Shown here piece by piece: positions 51,601 through 63,786 of a DNA stretch of 64,000 bases; position 1 is the stretch's first letter; every line of letters begins with the position of its first letter. This DNA is from Glandiceps talaboti (Eukaryota > Hemichordata > Enteropneusta > Spengelidae), in NCBI RefSeq assembly GCF_964340395.1, contig NC_135560.1, positions 22,394,675 to 22,458,674 on the forward strand, read 5' to 3'. The translations under genes and the position numbers were made by a program. The notes beneath the pieces are model-generated. The model had not been told where the DNA came from. It did no database searches and saw only the letters and a program-made list of their open reading frames with translations.

Positions 51601-54600
51601 CCTTGGATGAAGGTCCCTTGTTGAATTTACCAAGCCTATAGTCTAAATCAGAAGTTGACCATCGGTTTGCTGCTTTTGATGGTGAAGTCCTGGCATTTCT
51701 CCCTGCCCTGTATTGTTGACGTGAATCCAGAATGGAAGATCTTGTCCCTGATGATGACAACAGAGGCTCCCTTGATCTCCTGTACCGATATTGTACAGGT
51801 GAATCAGTTGTTTTATCAGATGATGATGATGTACTAGATGTGTTCACATCTGTGGCTTCTTTCCCTGACTCAGTACTAGAATCACTCTTATTAGATAACG
51901 GTGATGTGGAATCTCGTTTAGAATCACTCTTATCAGTTAACGTTGATGTGGAATCTCGTTTAGAATCACTCTTATCAGTTAAGGGTGATGTGGAATCTCG
52001 TTTAGAATCACTCTTATCAGTTAAGGGTGATGTGGAATCTCGTTTTGTCCTTCTATAATCTGTCATTGATTTTGTAGCGTTTGATTTGCTGTCACCAGGA
52101 GACGGCAATGGTTCCCTTGAAGTTCTCCTATACTTGTATTCATATGGATCTTGAATAGACCAGCGATGACTTGCAGGTGCTGATGGTAAAGTTCTTGGAG
52201 CTCTTCTTTTGACAACATCTGTTGATAATTCTGTGTCTTTTGTATTTCTCTCAGCAGTGGGGTCTTCTTTTGGCTCTGTTTTTCTTCTCAAGGTAACATT
52301 AGCATAGCGATCACCACTGTCCTGCTTCTCCTTAGCAGCCCAGATTGCGGTTACATCTCCAGCTAATTGTGAACCTGATGGTGACATACTTTCTTTCAGT
52401 AATGCTTTCCTTTGCTGTATAACCACAGCTGCTACATCAGGTACAGATTGCTCTGTTGATTCTTCCTTACTTTTCAATTCAGACGAAGAACCCAATTTCC
52501 CACTTCTAAATTTAGACTCAAAGATTACAGAGTTTTCTTTTTTGGTTGGTGAAGCTGGTTTTGGTTCTGAAGTACTTGACCTTAAAATTGTTTTCAGTCC
52601 TGTAGGTTGTGCAGTCTGTGCTGGAGATTTTGATTCTGGTTTCAAATCCTGTTTAGTCGGTTCTTCTTCCCTGTGTTGTGTAGAGATTGGATATTTTTGG
52701 TTTGGTACTGTATTCTGTTTACTTAGTTCATCTTGTTGGAGTCTCCTAGAGAGTGGAGATGGTACTGTCTTGTTGTGTCCAACTTGTAGTGGTGTTACTG
52801 TCTGTTTAACTGTATCCACTGTATCTTTGTACATTGGTGAGGGCAAATTTTCTTCTTCAAACTTTGGAGGTTCTGACTCTATGCTTGGTACATCAGACTT
52901 AGTTGATTCATCCTGTGGAAGAGGGACAACTATTTCACTGTCGTGTTTGACTTCAAAATTATCGCTTTCTGGTGCAGTTTCAGTTGTTTGTACCATTTCA
53001 AAACTGATTTCTTCATGAACAACACCTTTTTCTGCTTCAATCTCAAATCTCTGCACAAATTGTATCACAGGGTCATTCTGCGGTTCTACATCTGGTCTAA
53101 CACTAGGTTCTATTTCCACATTCTTCTCTGGTGTACTAACAACTTTGTTAGTCTCTATCTTACTTTCTGATTTTTCCTCTTCAGGTGAGTTTTCAAGATT
53201 TATAATTAATGGTGGTATGTCTTCTTGGGACTTGCTTAATACAGGTGGTGGAACTTTTTCATCAATAGTGGATGATTTTACTACAGGCTTAGACTGTTCT
53301 GGTTCTTTACCTTCAATGTCTGGTGGAAGTGAAAGTTTACGAAATTCCATTTTTGGTCTATAATTAGAAGCTGATTTATCTGTTTCATTCTTTTTTGATG
53401 GTCCTGATGTTTTAGCTCTATCTTTGTCATCTTTTTTACTCTCTACAGGTTTATATTTGCTTAAATTGAACTTGAGACTAAACTTCAATGACGACGATGG
53501 TGATGAAGATTCTTCACTGCTTTGTAGAAACATACGTGGTGGTGTCTTCCTGGTCAGAGTAGAAGTCTGACTTTGTGATGGACTTGTTTTCTTTGGTATG
53601 GTCAGACCTTTTAGTTTTGGAGCTGCGCTAGAAGGTTTTGATGACATACTTAACACAGATGGTTTTGTGGCGGTGTCATCTGTCTTTATGGGAGGTGCAT
53701 AAGTCTTTGGGGTACTGGTTGATGAAGTGGTGGATACAGTGCTGTCAGAATCACTAGTTTGTGTCTGTTTCATTTCAAGATCAGCTGTAATCTGATCCTG
53801 AGTGAGTTCAATTAATTGCTCATTGGCGATTTGGAGGGTGATTTCTACTGACTGCTCCTCTACAGCATGTTCTGTGCTTGAAGTCAGAGGCACATCTGTA
53901 TCATCCTCCTCCTCCACACTAGTAGACTCAAATGAAGGTGGGGGAGGGCAGGCAGGTAATGGTGGGGGTGCCACTTCTCCATGACCATCATGCACTAGAC
54001 TGGGCATTGAGAACTCCTCACTTACTTGGGATGGATGTATTGGTGACTCAACATCATCCAAGATCTGAGTTGCTGGAAGAGGAGGAGGTACACTGGAGGG
54101 CTCTAAATCTTCCCCGATGTAAACTTCAATATCTGGACCTTCAGATGATGGTAAAAGTTCAATAGTCACCTCCTTGTGAACTGGTATAAGTGGTTCTTGG
54201 AGATTTGATAAACTTTCTTCAGTCTCTTCATTACCCTCTTGGGACAAGGGAAGTGTTATTTCTGGTGGTAGAACCGAGGATGTCGTTAGCACTTTTGCTT
54301 CCATATCATTATCTTCTATCAAATTTGGTGAACTTTCTTCAGTAATTACATCAGGTTCATGAGATAACGACACAGTGACATCATGAGTGATTACGACAGG
54401 TTCTGGGGTCAATGTAACCAAAATGGCAGTATCTTCCACAGTATCTGTACTGCTTGGGTAACCAGTATCGGTCAGATCTTTTTCATCAGTCTCTGTTTCC
54501 ACAGTAACAATACGAATACCTGATACACTTTCTAGCTTTTGGTCACTATCAGAAACAAATCCACTCACGCTTGTGTTATCATCTCCTGCCACATCTTGGG

Positions 54601-57600
54601 TGTCCTCTGATAATGTAGTACTTTCACTTATGTCTACTGCATCTCTATTTTCCTCAAAAGTGTCAGGATCTCCGGAAACTGAAGTATTGTCACTGACACT
54701 TGTATTATCAGATTGTTCGCTGACATTCACCTCCACTAAGTTGATGTATTCATACTGAATTTCCTCTTCTGGACCAATCTCTCTTCTTACTTTTGGTTCC
54801 AATGTTGGTGTCTGTTGCTCTGCTGTTTCTCCATGTTCAAAAGGAGAAGGAACCAGACTACTTGGGGAAGGTTCTGGCGTCTCGTTATACACAACTTCTG
54901 CATGGTAAATCACTTCATCTGATACACTTGACCTCTGTATATCTTGGACAGTTGGTGAATTTTCCCTTTTATGAAAATCAGTTTGCTCTTGGACAACTTC
55001 TGGCACTCTCACTGGCTGGGCATGGTAAACATCATCCTCTGGTTCAGTACCGAAATCTTTCCTTGATGGTGGTATGTAACCACATTTTTTTGTGGTAATA
55101 ACAGTATGTTCCTTTGGTTTGGTTGGAACTTTATGTTGAACAGGCTGTAAATGTGGGTTTAGAGGTAAATTTTGTGTTTTAACTACTTTTTTTGGACTAG
55201 ACGGCTTTGGAACAACCTCATCACCATCATCCAAACTTTGAGGTTTTTGGAATTGAGGCATGGATGGTAACTTCCTACGCATTACAATACCACCAAATAT
55301 GGAGGCTTTATCGTGAACAGACAGTTCACTTGGGTCATCTTTGACTTTTGGTTTCCTTGGACGTGGGAGAGCTGAAGGTGTTACTTTAGTTTCACTTCGT
55401 CCCCATCCTGGTGGTAATGTTGGGGGTGTCTGTTTATCATCCCATGTATTTCTGTTCTTAGAGTCTGTCCTTGATTTATCTGATGAAACCCAAGATGAAG
55501 TCCTTGTAGGTGCTGTCGATGATGTCTTTGGGTCATTTTGATAGTCATCAGTAGGAGTATATTGCTTCCCAACTGATTTTTTTACACTGAAGTTATTATT
55601 TGGTTCTTGGTTTACCTTCACATGCCCAACATGAATTTCTGTTGAAGTAGGTTTAATGATACTGCTTTTGTTATACAATTGTTTAGTACCTAATGCTGCT
55701 TGGTTTGTTGGAGAACCAGACGGTGATACAGAACTTGGACATTTATTGTCTGGGAATTCGTGACCATCTGGTGGCATTCTTGGAGAAAGAGGGGTGACAT
55801 CACTATCCAGAGAATCTGATTTCTCAATGTTTTCCATCTGTGTATTGGACGGAGAATGGTTGGCATGGAAACCATCGCTGAAATCAGCCGGAGGACTAAC
55901 AGGAGACTGGCTCACACTACTTTCTTTGCTACTACTCACATAAAAGTCATCTACTTCCTTTTTAGGAATATCAAATTTTTTTCTTGAACTGGGCTTCGGA
56001 GGAACTGGTGGTGGTACACGTCCTTTTGGGGTAGATTTTTGTAATGGTACCGTTTCACTTGTATTTTCTGTTGGTGGCACTGCTTCTGATGATGAAAGTG
56101 TTTCTCCCAAATTCAGATCTTGTGGTACAGAATCTTGAATTAGAGGCACAGACTCTGGAACTGGTGGTACAAACTCTGGAATCAGAGACACAGACTCTGG
56201 AACTGGTGGCACCGTGTCTGATGATGACACAATTTCTTCCATATCTGGAACTGGAGGAACAGATTCCGGAACTGGTGGTGCAAACTCTGGAATCAGAGGC
56301 ACAGATTCTGGAACTAGTGGTGCAGTTACTGATACTGTTGCCTCCATATTTGGTACTGGTTGCACTGAGTTTGCTAATGATATCATTTCTTCTGTTTCTG
56401 GTTCAGAATTTGGTGGGATAATTTCTTCCCTATTTTGAGAATCTGTTAACAGTTCTGTTTCGGCCATATTTACAGGTGGTGGCGCAGACTCTAATAACAA
56501 ATCTGTGTCTTCCACATTTGAAACTATTGGCACAGATTCAGAAATGTCTTGGAAAGACTCTGGTATTAAATCTATTTCATCCATATTTACAATGGGTGGA
56601 ACAGATTCAGAAGCTACAGGATCAAACTCTGATAATAATATTGTTTCATCCATATCTGTAATGAGCTGAACTGGCTCAGGAACCAATGGAACAGAATCTT
56701 GCAATAACAATGTTTGTTCCGTATTTGAAACTGGTGGAACCGACTCAGGAACCAATGGAACAGAATCTGGCAATAACAATGTTTCTTCTGTATTTGAAAC
56801 TGGTGGAACCGACTCAGGAACCAATAGAACAGAATCTGGCAATAACAATGTTTCTTCCGTATTTGAAACTGGTGGAACTGACTCAGGAACCAATGGAACA
56901 GAATCTTGCAATAACAATGTTTCTTCCGTATTTGAAACTGGTGGAACCGACTCAGGAACCAATAGAACAGAATCTTGCAATAACAATGTTTCTTCCGTAT
57001 TTGAAACTGGTGGAACTGACTCAGGAACCAATAGAACAGAATCTTGCAATAACAATGTTTCTTCCGTATTTGAAACTGGTGGAACCGACTCAGGAACCAA
57101 TGGAACAGAATCTTGCAATAACAATGTTTCTTCCGTATTTGAAACTGGTGGAACTGACTCAGGAACCAATAGAACAGAATCTTGCAATAACAATGTTTCT
57201 TCCGTATTTGAAACTGGTGGAACCGACTCAGGAACCAATGGAACAGAATCTGGCAATAACATTGTGTTCTCTGTATTTGAAACTGGTGGAACCGACTCAG
57301 GAACCAATGGAACAGAATCTGGCAATAACATTGTGTTCTCTGTATTTGAAACTGGTGGAACCGACTCAGGAATCGATGGCACAGAATCTGGTAGTAAAAT
57401 TGTTTCCTCCGTATTTGACACTGGTGGCGCTAACTCAGGAATGAGTGGAACTGATTCTGGTAGTAAAATTGCTTCTTCCATATTTGAATCTGAAGGAAGT
57501 AACTCAGGAATGAGTGGAACTGACTCCAGTAATAATAATGATTCCTCCGTGTTTGACGCTGGTGGAGCTGAAACTGGTATCGGTGGTATAGATTCTGGTA

Positions 57601-57702
57601 ATGGTGGAACACTGTCTGGTAACACTGCTGTTTCTTCCATATTTGGAACTGATGGCACAGACTTTGGTGCTGATGTTGATGTTGTTTCCACTTTTGGTTT
57701 AC
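45653..57702 (-). CDS. PDZD2 / pro-interleukin-16-like multi-PDZ protein, 3' six exons (5' partial)
   Basis: Visible exons on the minus strand: 57702-51235, 51134-50982, 50224-49992, 49427-49238, 48755-48612, 45819-45653 (stop). All GT/AG; phases agree; about 2450 codons. The giant first exon encodes a low-complexity, probably disordered scaffold: 23-residue Pro/Ser/Glu repeats, proline motifs fit for SH3 binding (RVPPPVPPKPSSRKK, VAPPPLPACPPPP), SVHDKASIFGG, 14-residue SDSKRDSTSPLTDK repeats and two YRYRRSREPLLS-like blocks. Two PDZ domains follow: one with GLGLTIAGG, ITVHRVLPSGLAAREGRL and PGDRLLSING; the last with SVGISLEGGKN, ITIKRIFQGGA, GDELVKINSED and FEAWSILKRLPPGKVTLEI, ending eight residues later. 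Known: human pro-IL-16 ends in a closely similar PDZ (SLEGGKG, INRIFKG, FEAWNIIKALPDG), and PDZD2 is its vertebrate paralogue. The 5' end lies beyond the window or in unrecognised exons. Scaffold function is inferred; cytokine activity must not be assumed. The apparent start at 57691 is a GTG inside the exon, not a start codon. Confidence 0.92.
45850..46335. repeat. Minisatellite (gattcagatacaacttgaggggta), last intron of the PDZ gene
   Basis: About 14 imperfect units of roughly 33 bp built from tttagattcaggtacaactt + gaggggtac. A longer unit of about 120 bp, with aagtggtatctttggattca, repeats within it. A TTAGGG-like tract lies at the left part. Confidence 0.9.
45908..45944. repeat. Short interstitial telomere-like (TTAGGG)n tract
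   Basis: ttagggttacggttagggtt followed by acagttagggttaggg: about six hexamers, two of them mutated. The hexamer is the ancestral metazoan telomere repeat. The tract is too short to be a chromosome end. Confidence 0.8.
49585..49765. mobile_element. Inverted-repeat MITE, about 181 bp
   Basis: Left arm 49585-49667 (ggagaccaccactccacaaa, ataaaggcaat, ggttctggaga) pairs with right arm 49684-49765 (in reverse complement ggaaacaccacgccaggaaa, taaaggtat, gggttctggaga) over about 80 bp with mismatches and a small gap. The loop is about 16 bp. It sits in the intron between the two exons that together encode the penultimate PDZ domain. Confidence 0.85.
51895..52050 (-). repeat. In-frame 42-bp coding repeat, about four copies
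   Basis: Encodes the 14-residue unit KRDSTSPLTDKSDS, four copies with small changes (STSTLTDK, SPLSNK). The DNA of the middle copies is nearly identical (agaatcactcttatcagtta), so the expansion is recent. It is Ser/Thr/Lys/Asp-rich and likely disordered. Confidence 0.93.
56680..57420 (-). repeat. In-frame 69-bp coding minisatellite, about ten copies
   Basis: Encodes a 23-residue unit SVPPVSNTEETLLLQDSVPL + VPE about ten times, with more diverged copies continuing on both sides (to about 56460 and 57690). The length is a multiple of three, so expansion or contraction preserves the frame. It also keeps open long antisense frames of up to 252 codons on the plus strand, which are not genes. Confidence 0.95.
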
Positions 57703-57790
57703 CTAATGAGTAAAAATAAAAGTCAAATTAGTGGTTTAGAGTTACTGAATAATTTTATCCAAGGTCACACAAACTTTATTTATAATGGAA

Positions 57791-57792
<2 letters not shown>

Positions 57793-57831
<39 letters not shown>
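57793..57831. repeat. Poly-A tract
   Basis: About 39 uninterrupted A residues, about 90 bp upstream of the large PDZ-gene exon. On the minus strand this is a T-run near, but outside, the acceptor's pyrimidine tract. Confidence 0.95.
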
Positions 57832-57833
<2 letters not shown>

Positions 57834-58152
57834 TTTAAAAAAAGTTGCTAATGGGGCACTGAAACAATAATACTAATTTCATATGTAAAAAATGATTGTC
57901 AATGAATAGTTAGGACTTCAAATACATAACATCAAGACAGTTTACTGTATTAAATTATCTCACATTGACTTGTTTAAACAGTATCTGAGGATACTTTTCA
58001 TCATGATAATTTGCATGAATGCATGGTGAACATGTCTAAAGTATATTTGTATACCCCATGCTATGTACTCATCATAAAAGCTAATTTTTCTTACTTACAA
58101 TTTACAAATCTTTTCAGTTAGGCCTACATTTAACTGTATGGTCTACAATGGA

Positions 58153-58154
<2 letters not shown>

Positions 58155-58235
<81 letters not shown>
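58155..58235. repeat. (GT)n microsatellite
   Basis: About 40 GT dinucleotides, then gtctgtctgtc. Degenerate TG-rich sequence continues to about 58470. Confidence 0.97.
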
Positions 58236-60839
58236 TGTCTGTCGATGTATGTATATATGTGTGCATTCACAAGTCACTGCAACTGATTGACACATACTAT
58301 ATGTGGGTTTAGACAAGTATAGATGTGTGCATGGCTTGAATCTATGTGGTGAAATAATATGCTTATATTGTGTGTTTGTCTGCAGTCATGTGTGTGTGTG
58401 TGTACAAGTGTGCAAGCACATATGTGTGTGCATGTGCATATATGTATGTTTGCAAGTGCATATGTTGTGCATGTGTATACGCCATTCCATACAGTTGCCA
58501 AGCAGGTATCAACTACATGTGTACACATATCAACTTGTACCTGCTGGTTCAGTAGCTAAGTCCACTATCAGATGTAGACAAACAAATCAATAGACAAACA
58601 ATGACATAACAATCAGGTTAAAAACTGTCTGTCACTGTCAAAGCCTCAAGCCTTATCAGTCTAGTGTGTTGTCTCAGAATGCAATAGCTAAAATACACCT
58701 GTGTGGTTACCAGTAATGATGTGACACTCAGGAATTTGTGTTATTCAAGCTGCCTCTATTTATAGAGCACTCCAAAAAAATCAAGTACACAATAAAGACA
58801 AAACAAAACAAACACAACAAAGTCTTTGTCATTGGACAATCATGTGGGGTGCAATAACATACACGTGTGGTAGACGTGATGGTATTAAAGATAGCGGAGG
58901 AGATAAAACAAGAATTTCTACATTTCTGATAGACATCGTTTGGTTGGCACAGTAACAGACATGACTGTGTATCTCCAATATCATGGTTGGCATAGTAACA
59001 GACATGATGGTGTACCTCCAACTTCATGGTGTCTGCTTCAGTAGGGTTTTGACCTGCTTCATAAGCTTCAGTTTGCCTGAATGAACTTCAGTTCTTTTCA
59101 CACATTATGTTAATAGTGCACTGGTGATAAATCTAAGTCTCAACATGGTTAGTCTACTCAAGTCACCTCATTTCAGTTAGTCTTTTACAAATTACCTTTA
59201 CTTCTCCTTGTTAAAATCTGGTATTATTTTTAATTCTAATTCACCTTTTAGCTGTTGGAAATGAAAGGCATGACATGCAGAAATGTTACGAATACATCTA
59301 AACACAAATATGGCTAAACATTGTGTACTAACTTAACATTTTAAAGTAAAAAAAAATTGGCAACAGTTAAATTCCAGTTCAAACGTTTGGCCACATGAAT
59401 ATCAAAATTAAATTACTATATGTACAACTTTCATATATAAAAGAAAACAATAAAATCAAGTCTACTTGAAATATCTATCAACTCAGCTCAACATCAAAAA
59501 TAAACTTATTATATAATAAACCATATTATTAAAGGCAAAATACTTTTAATTCTGAACTTGATTATTGAAAGCTTATGATTGATTAACAAATTTAAAGACA
59601 AGTACTCAATAATTAACAATAACAGATTCCAGTACTGTATTACCTGTATAGGAGTTGTCTAGTTGGTAGGGAACAAGAATGTGAAATACATACGGTCCAA
59701 CTGACATGCCTTTTAGAAGTCAAGAGAGTACGCCCAGTATTTTTAGTTCAAACTTTGACTATTTTTATCATTTACATTTCTTATATTCATAACCTGGAAT
59801 GATTTCTGACTGATTGACTAAATATATTAATTATACATATACAAGAAATCTGGAAATGGGTTATTATTGACGATATACATAAACAAGAAATGTGGGAATG
59901 GGTTATTATTGACGTCTAAATTATAATTTGATTTCAAATTACTTGTGATCAACAAGTACAAACAAGAAATATGGTAAAATTACTAGTATAGCTTCAAATA
60001 TTATAAACAGGATTGAGCTTTAACTGATGGACAACATTAACATGAAATATGGCAACAAATCATTATTAACTTCAAAATTATCATTTAGATTGAGTACTGA
60101 TTAGCAAATATAAACGTGGAAAAAAAATTGAAAAAATTGCTGTAGGATAGAAAGCTGTACAAGTACATTGATTTGAGCCAGGTGTGTGGGATGGTGTTGT
60201 GGGGGGAGGTCAATTGAGACGAATTATACTATGATGTTGTATTGCTAATCAATCATACAAACTTTGACCTCAGTCTGACTGGCTGTTTCTCAACCAGCAA
60301 AGGTGTACACCAACTATTTTTACTGTGAATGATCTATAGAAATTTATGCCCACACTCTCATAATTTACAGTTCATACAGACTCCACCTGATAATGGAATG
60401 CCATGTTTTTTCAAAGTGCAACATTACCATATATGTGATTCAGAATGAACCTCAAATTACATACTTTATGGTGTAAGTCTAGACTTCAGAAATGATACAT
60501 TGTTTGTTTTGTAAATATAATATTTTATAACAATAAAATCTGTTCCAAACTTTCAATCAAATTGCAGTATTGTGTGAACATGAATGCATACAATCAACGC
60601 ATAGATACTTTACAATGTAAAAACAACAATCCCCATACTTCCAAAGTCCATTATGATAATACATATATAACATACCACACTTATGACTATACTATTCACT
60701 TCATCTTTGTTCACATGCCTTTGTTCTCTTTATCAGTTTTTACATTAATTCTATAGTTGTTGTTTTGAAAATGTCATATTTCCAGGCTTTTGTTCATACT
60801 TGGATATTCCCTTACAAAACTGGACCGCTTATTAAGTGG

Positions 60840-61095
60840 TTCGTAGGCATGTGAGAACCATGTCACATACTTATTTGAGTAAAAATAACCATTTCATAGC
60901 ATGTGTATCGATAGCATGCTTATTTCTGAATGTTCCACATGCTAACTCTAACATGTACATGGTTAATCTTAGAATGTACAAGCTTATTTCACATGCTTAG
61001 CAAAATTAACATGTACATGGTAAATCATAGAAATGTACAAGGTTATTTCACATGCTTAGCAAATATTAACATGTACATGGTAAATTCAAGACATG
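60840..61095. repeat. catgcttatt / acatgtacatgg dispersed repeats
   Basis: Three tandem copies of a unit of about 60 bp (ttcacatgcttagcaaa, ttaacatgtacatggtaaat, acaaggtta), preceded by fragments of the same words. The same vocabulary builds the fold-back element at 63.2-63.6 kb, so both probably derive from one repeat family. Confidence 0.8.
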
Positions 61096-61299
61096 CTTTG
61101 ATCCGGGTGTATGTACAATACAAGTCATGCAATGGCGTGTTGTTTCTCGCTTTTGCCGGGCATACATTTGATAAGAATTGGTATTAGTATTCTGAATGCT
61201 GAATTTAGTGGCTCCGATTACTGTTCATGTTAAATTTACCTGTATTTGAAAGAAAACTGGGGAGAAATCGATCTGAAAATCAAGGTCATATGTTCTACA

Positions 61300-61490
61300 A
61301 CACAGTGGACATGGAGGCCGCCATATTTGTTTACTTCATTTTCATAATATATTCATAGCTTCCCATGTGACCAGATTCCTGCGATCTTATTGGTTGAAAT
61401 TCAAATATCGGCCATTACTGCATTGTCCACGGAAATTTGAACATTCAACATTCATGCTCGCGTTATCAGTCGTATTTTCAACACTACAAA
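61300..61490 (+). promoter_or_regulatory. Promoter-like segment before a possible first exon
   Basis: Contains YY1-like gaggccgccatatttg (about 61313), an inverted CCAAT (cttattggttg at about 61386) and a local rise in CpG (ggccgcc, gcgatc, atcggcc, ctcgcg). The combination resembles the GOLPH3 promoter in this window. Inferred only. Confidence 0.3.
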
Positions 61491-61649
61491 ATGTTTACAA
61501 CAGTGGAACCTTTACCAAAAGCTGTTACACCATACCAATTACTGATCAGGGTTACAATACAACCAACCCCTTGTGATTATGACATTTACGTGATTGTCGA
61601 TACAGCTGCAAATGCAAGCATGGATACACACTGTGACATGTACTGCAAT
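61491..61649 (+). CDS. Possible first coding exon of an unknown plus-strand gene
   Basis: Not recognised. An ATG with A at -3 (acaaaATG) opens 53 codons, MFTTVEPLPKAVTPYQLLIR then VTIQPTPCDYDIYVIVDTAA and NASMDTHCDMYCN, ending in phase 0 at a good donor (gtatgt). It has three cysteines and a hydrophobic segment near the middle. It follows the promoter-like segment directly. No second exon was found in the remaining 2.3 kb, so it could continue off the right edge, or be chance. Confidence 0.28.
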
Positions 61650-63170
61650 GTATGTATTTATAAGTTACGGTAGGCCTTGATTTCCGTATAGCTCCTCCTC
61701 AGCCTGTTATTATCGATCTTTTGTTGACTTTCATTACTAATAGTTTCAAAATTTGGTTGTAAATAAATGAGTTAAACTGATTTTTACATGTGCACAAGTC
61801 GTTTGTTTTTTTTACAAATGTAAGCCTGGCCAGCTGCTCCATGACCATCACTATGATTATGGGACACATGGCCGAGTCACAGGCACTCAAATCAAGGTGT
61901 ATGATTTTTTTAAAAATGTATAGTGAATAAGGCCAGAAAAAAAGCTGTTCAGCGGGCCCTACCTACCCATATTTTTGGCATTTCAATTTTTTTAAATTTT
62001 TTGTGATGGGCAAAATATCCTCATGCTGGCTTTGCATGTCAGTGAAATGCATGTACTTTGTTTCAAAATTAAGGGAATTTCTTTATATTTTCTGAATAGT
62101 ACATGTAACAATATACATTTGAGTCAATTCCAAATTATGTGCTATCAGTGGTTTACTTGGCTCTGATGATGCATACAAGCATGAATGGAGATAAAATTAA
62201 ACTGTTGCATATCCAATATTCACTAAACAAAATAAGCAAAACTTTATGACCATGGGAAGGGCAGTCATTGGGCCATCAAAAGTCTGAAAGTCTTCAAATG
62301 TTTTACTCTTTCTTTATTCATGATTTTTTTGGAATCAAATTAAAGTTCAGGAGAAGTCATTTACCATATCTGCAAAATATCTTTCAGCTTTGCCACAACA
62401 ATTACACTTCATAGCCAGATAAAATGTACTGCATGTCATAATTGTCTCTCAATTCTGGTATTTTAAAACCACACTCAAGCTTGTAAGACTTTAAATTATG
62501 TTTTTTTGTTTTATATTTTATGCCTATAAATGGCCTATATTGTCTTATTTTCAAAAAAGTTTGCATTTTTGAGGATGTATCCTTCCAATCAGTAGCAATC
62601 ACGGTAATAATTGTCTTTCTCCCAAAACAAGATGGAAGGTGGCTGACTAAGTACCTCCCTTCATAGGTCAGAGCTAAATATGACACATCTCCTTACAAGT
62701 ATCCATGTAAAATGCACATCCTTTGTCAAGTAATATCATTTGGACTGTTATTGTAGTTGATTATCACTTATTTTTAATGCATCATTGTACCTGTGCTACC
62801 ATATATAATTTTATATCTCCTCTATAGTGTAGGTGACAGAAGGAGTGCCTAAAATAATTCTGGAGTTTCATTTAGCGGGTCTTAACATATTTAGAGAGGA
62901 GCTACAAAATTTGTTATCCGTAAATTGTGCATATTTCCCAACTAGAGCTGATGTAAATCAATTGACATTTTTCCTCCCCAAATCATACAGATTGATTCGG
63001 GTGCCTGTGGTCCTAGTACAACTCATCTTTCAGCATTCTGTCACAAACTGAAAGCTATCAGAAGTATATATGTCAGGTCTGTTTGTGGTCTCTCAGAGTT
63101 CATATTTGGCACCTTTTTACTAAATAATGGTGAATTACTTTTCAAAATCTGCATGTAGAGTAACTAGCAC
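61650..63170. other. AT-rich sequence, no gene seen
   Basis: The longer open frames (minus strand 62686-62402 and plus strand 62833-63051) have no splice context, family motif or compositional contrast that I can use, and they may be repeat-derived. Confidence 0.45.
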
Positions 63171-63251
63171 ATGTGCTGTATAGAATTTTCACATGCTTAT
63201 TGACAAGTATGTACACACTTATTCACAAGCATGTACATGGTTATTGACCTA

Positions 63252-63526
63252 TAAGCAGTCCATAAACATGTGTATAGGCCGAATTATTTAAATGAGCTAA
63301 GTATGTGCATGCTTATATTGCATGTTTATTTAAGCATGTACATGGTTATTCACAAGCATGCACATGCTTATTCACAAGCATGCACATGCTTATTCACAAG
63401 TATGTACATGCTTAAATAAGCATGCATATAAATTATGCACATGCTTAAAATAAGCATGTGTATAAGCATGCACATACTTAGCTCATTTAAATAATTCGGC
63501 CTATACACATGCTTATGAACTGCTTA
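63252..63526. mobile_element. Fold-back element with 66-bp arms (64/66 identity)
   Basis: Left arm 63252-63317 (taagcagtccataaacatgt, gtataggccgaattatttaa, atgagctaagtatgtgcatg) is the reverse complement of 63461-63526 with two mismatches. The interior is made of tandem cacatgcttattcacaagca units. Weaker pairing continues outward to about 63180 and 63600. Confidence 0.9.
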
Positions 63527-63754
63527 TTTGCCCATACATGCCTATATACTTATAAGCATGTAGAATAAGCATGTGCATGGTTATTCTACATGCTTCTCAC
63601 ATGCTTCTCACATACATGTCAGTTCTGTAAGGGTTGTCACACTGTTCATGATTCAACAGTGTGACTGTTTCAAATATTGTAAAGTCATTGTTCAGAAAAA
63701 AAGTCAGCTCACCTCTTTATGAAGAGTGTAGAAACTAAAACTTGAGTACAAAAC

Positions 63755-63786
63755 CATAGACCCTCCACGTTGCTGGAGGGTCTATG
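63755..63786. repeat. Perfect 13-bp hairpin
   Basis: catagaccctcca and tggagggtctatg around a six-base loop cgttgc. It may be the end of an inverted-repeat element that continues off the right edge, or a solo palindrome. Neither can be settled here. Confidence 0.85.

Larger units (their letters stand above)
57703..61300. other. Probable intron/upstream region of the PDZ gene, no exon recognised
   Basis: AT-rich with poly-A (57793-57831) and GT microsatellite tracts. A short tandem phrase (tggttggca(t)agtaacagacatgactgtg) occurs twice near 58942-59010. No further PDZ-encoding exon was found on the minus strand, although the gene must continue upstream because the large exon begins with a splice acceptor in mid-codon. 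Confidence 0.5.

Noticed and set aside
57689-57691. Start codon for the large PDZ-gene exon
   Set aside because: It is an internal GTG; the exon opens with a splice acceptor in mid-codon, so the true start lies further upstream.
56686-57713. Plus-strand open frames of 252 and 149 codons antisense to the PDZ gene
   Set aside because: They are kept open only by the 69-bp periodic coding repeat on the minus strand and have no independent support.
62402-62686. Minus-strand 94-codon frame as an upstream exon of the PDZ gene
   Set aside because: No PDZ features, and no convincing acceptor or donor; left as unassigned.
62833-63051. Plus-strand 72-codon frame near the right edge
   Set aside because: No start context, splice signal or recognisable motif.
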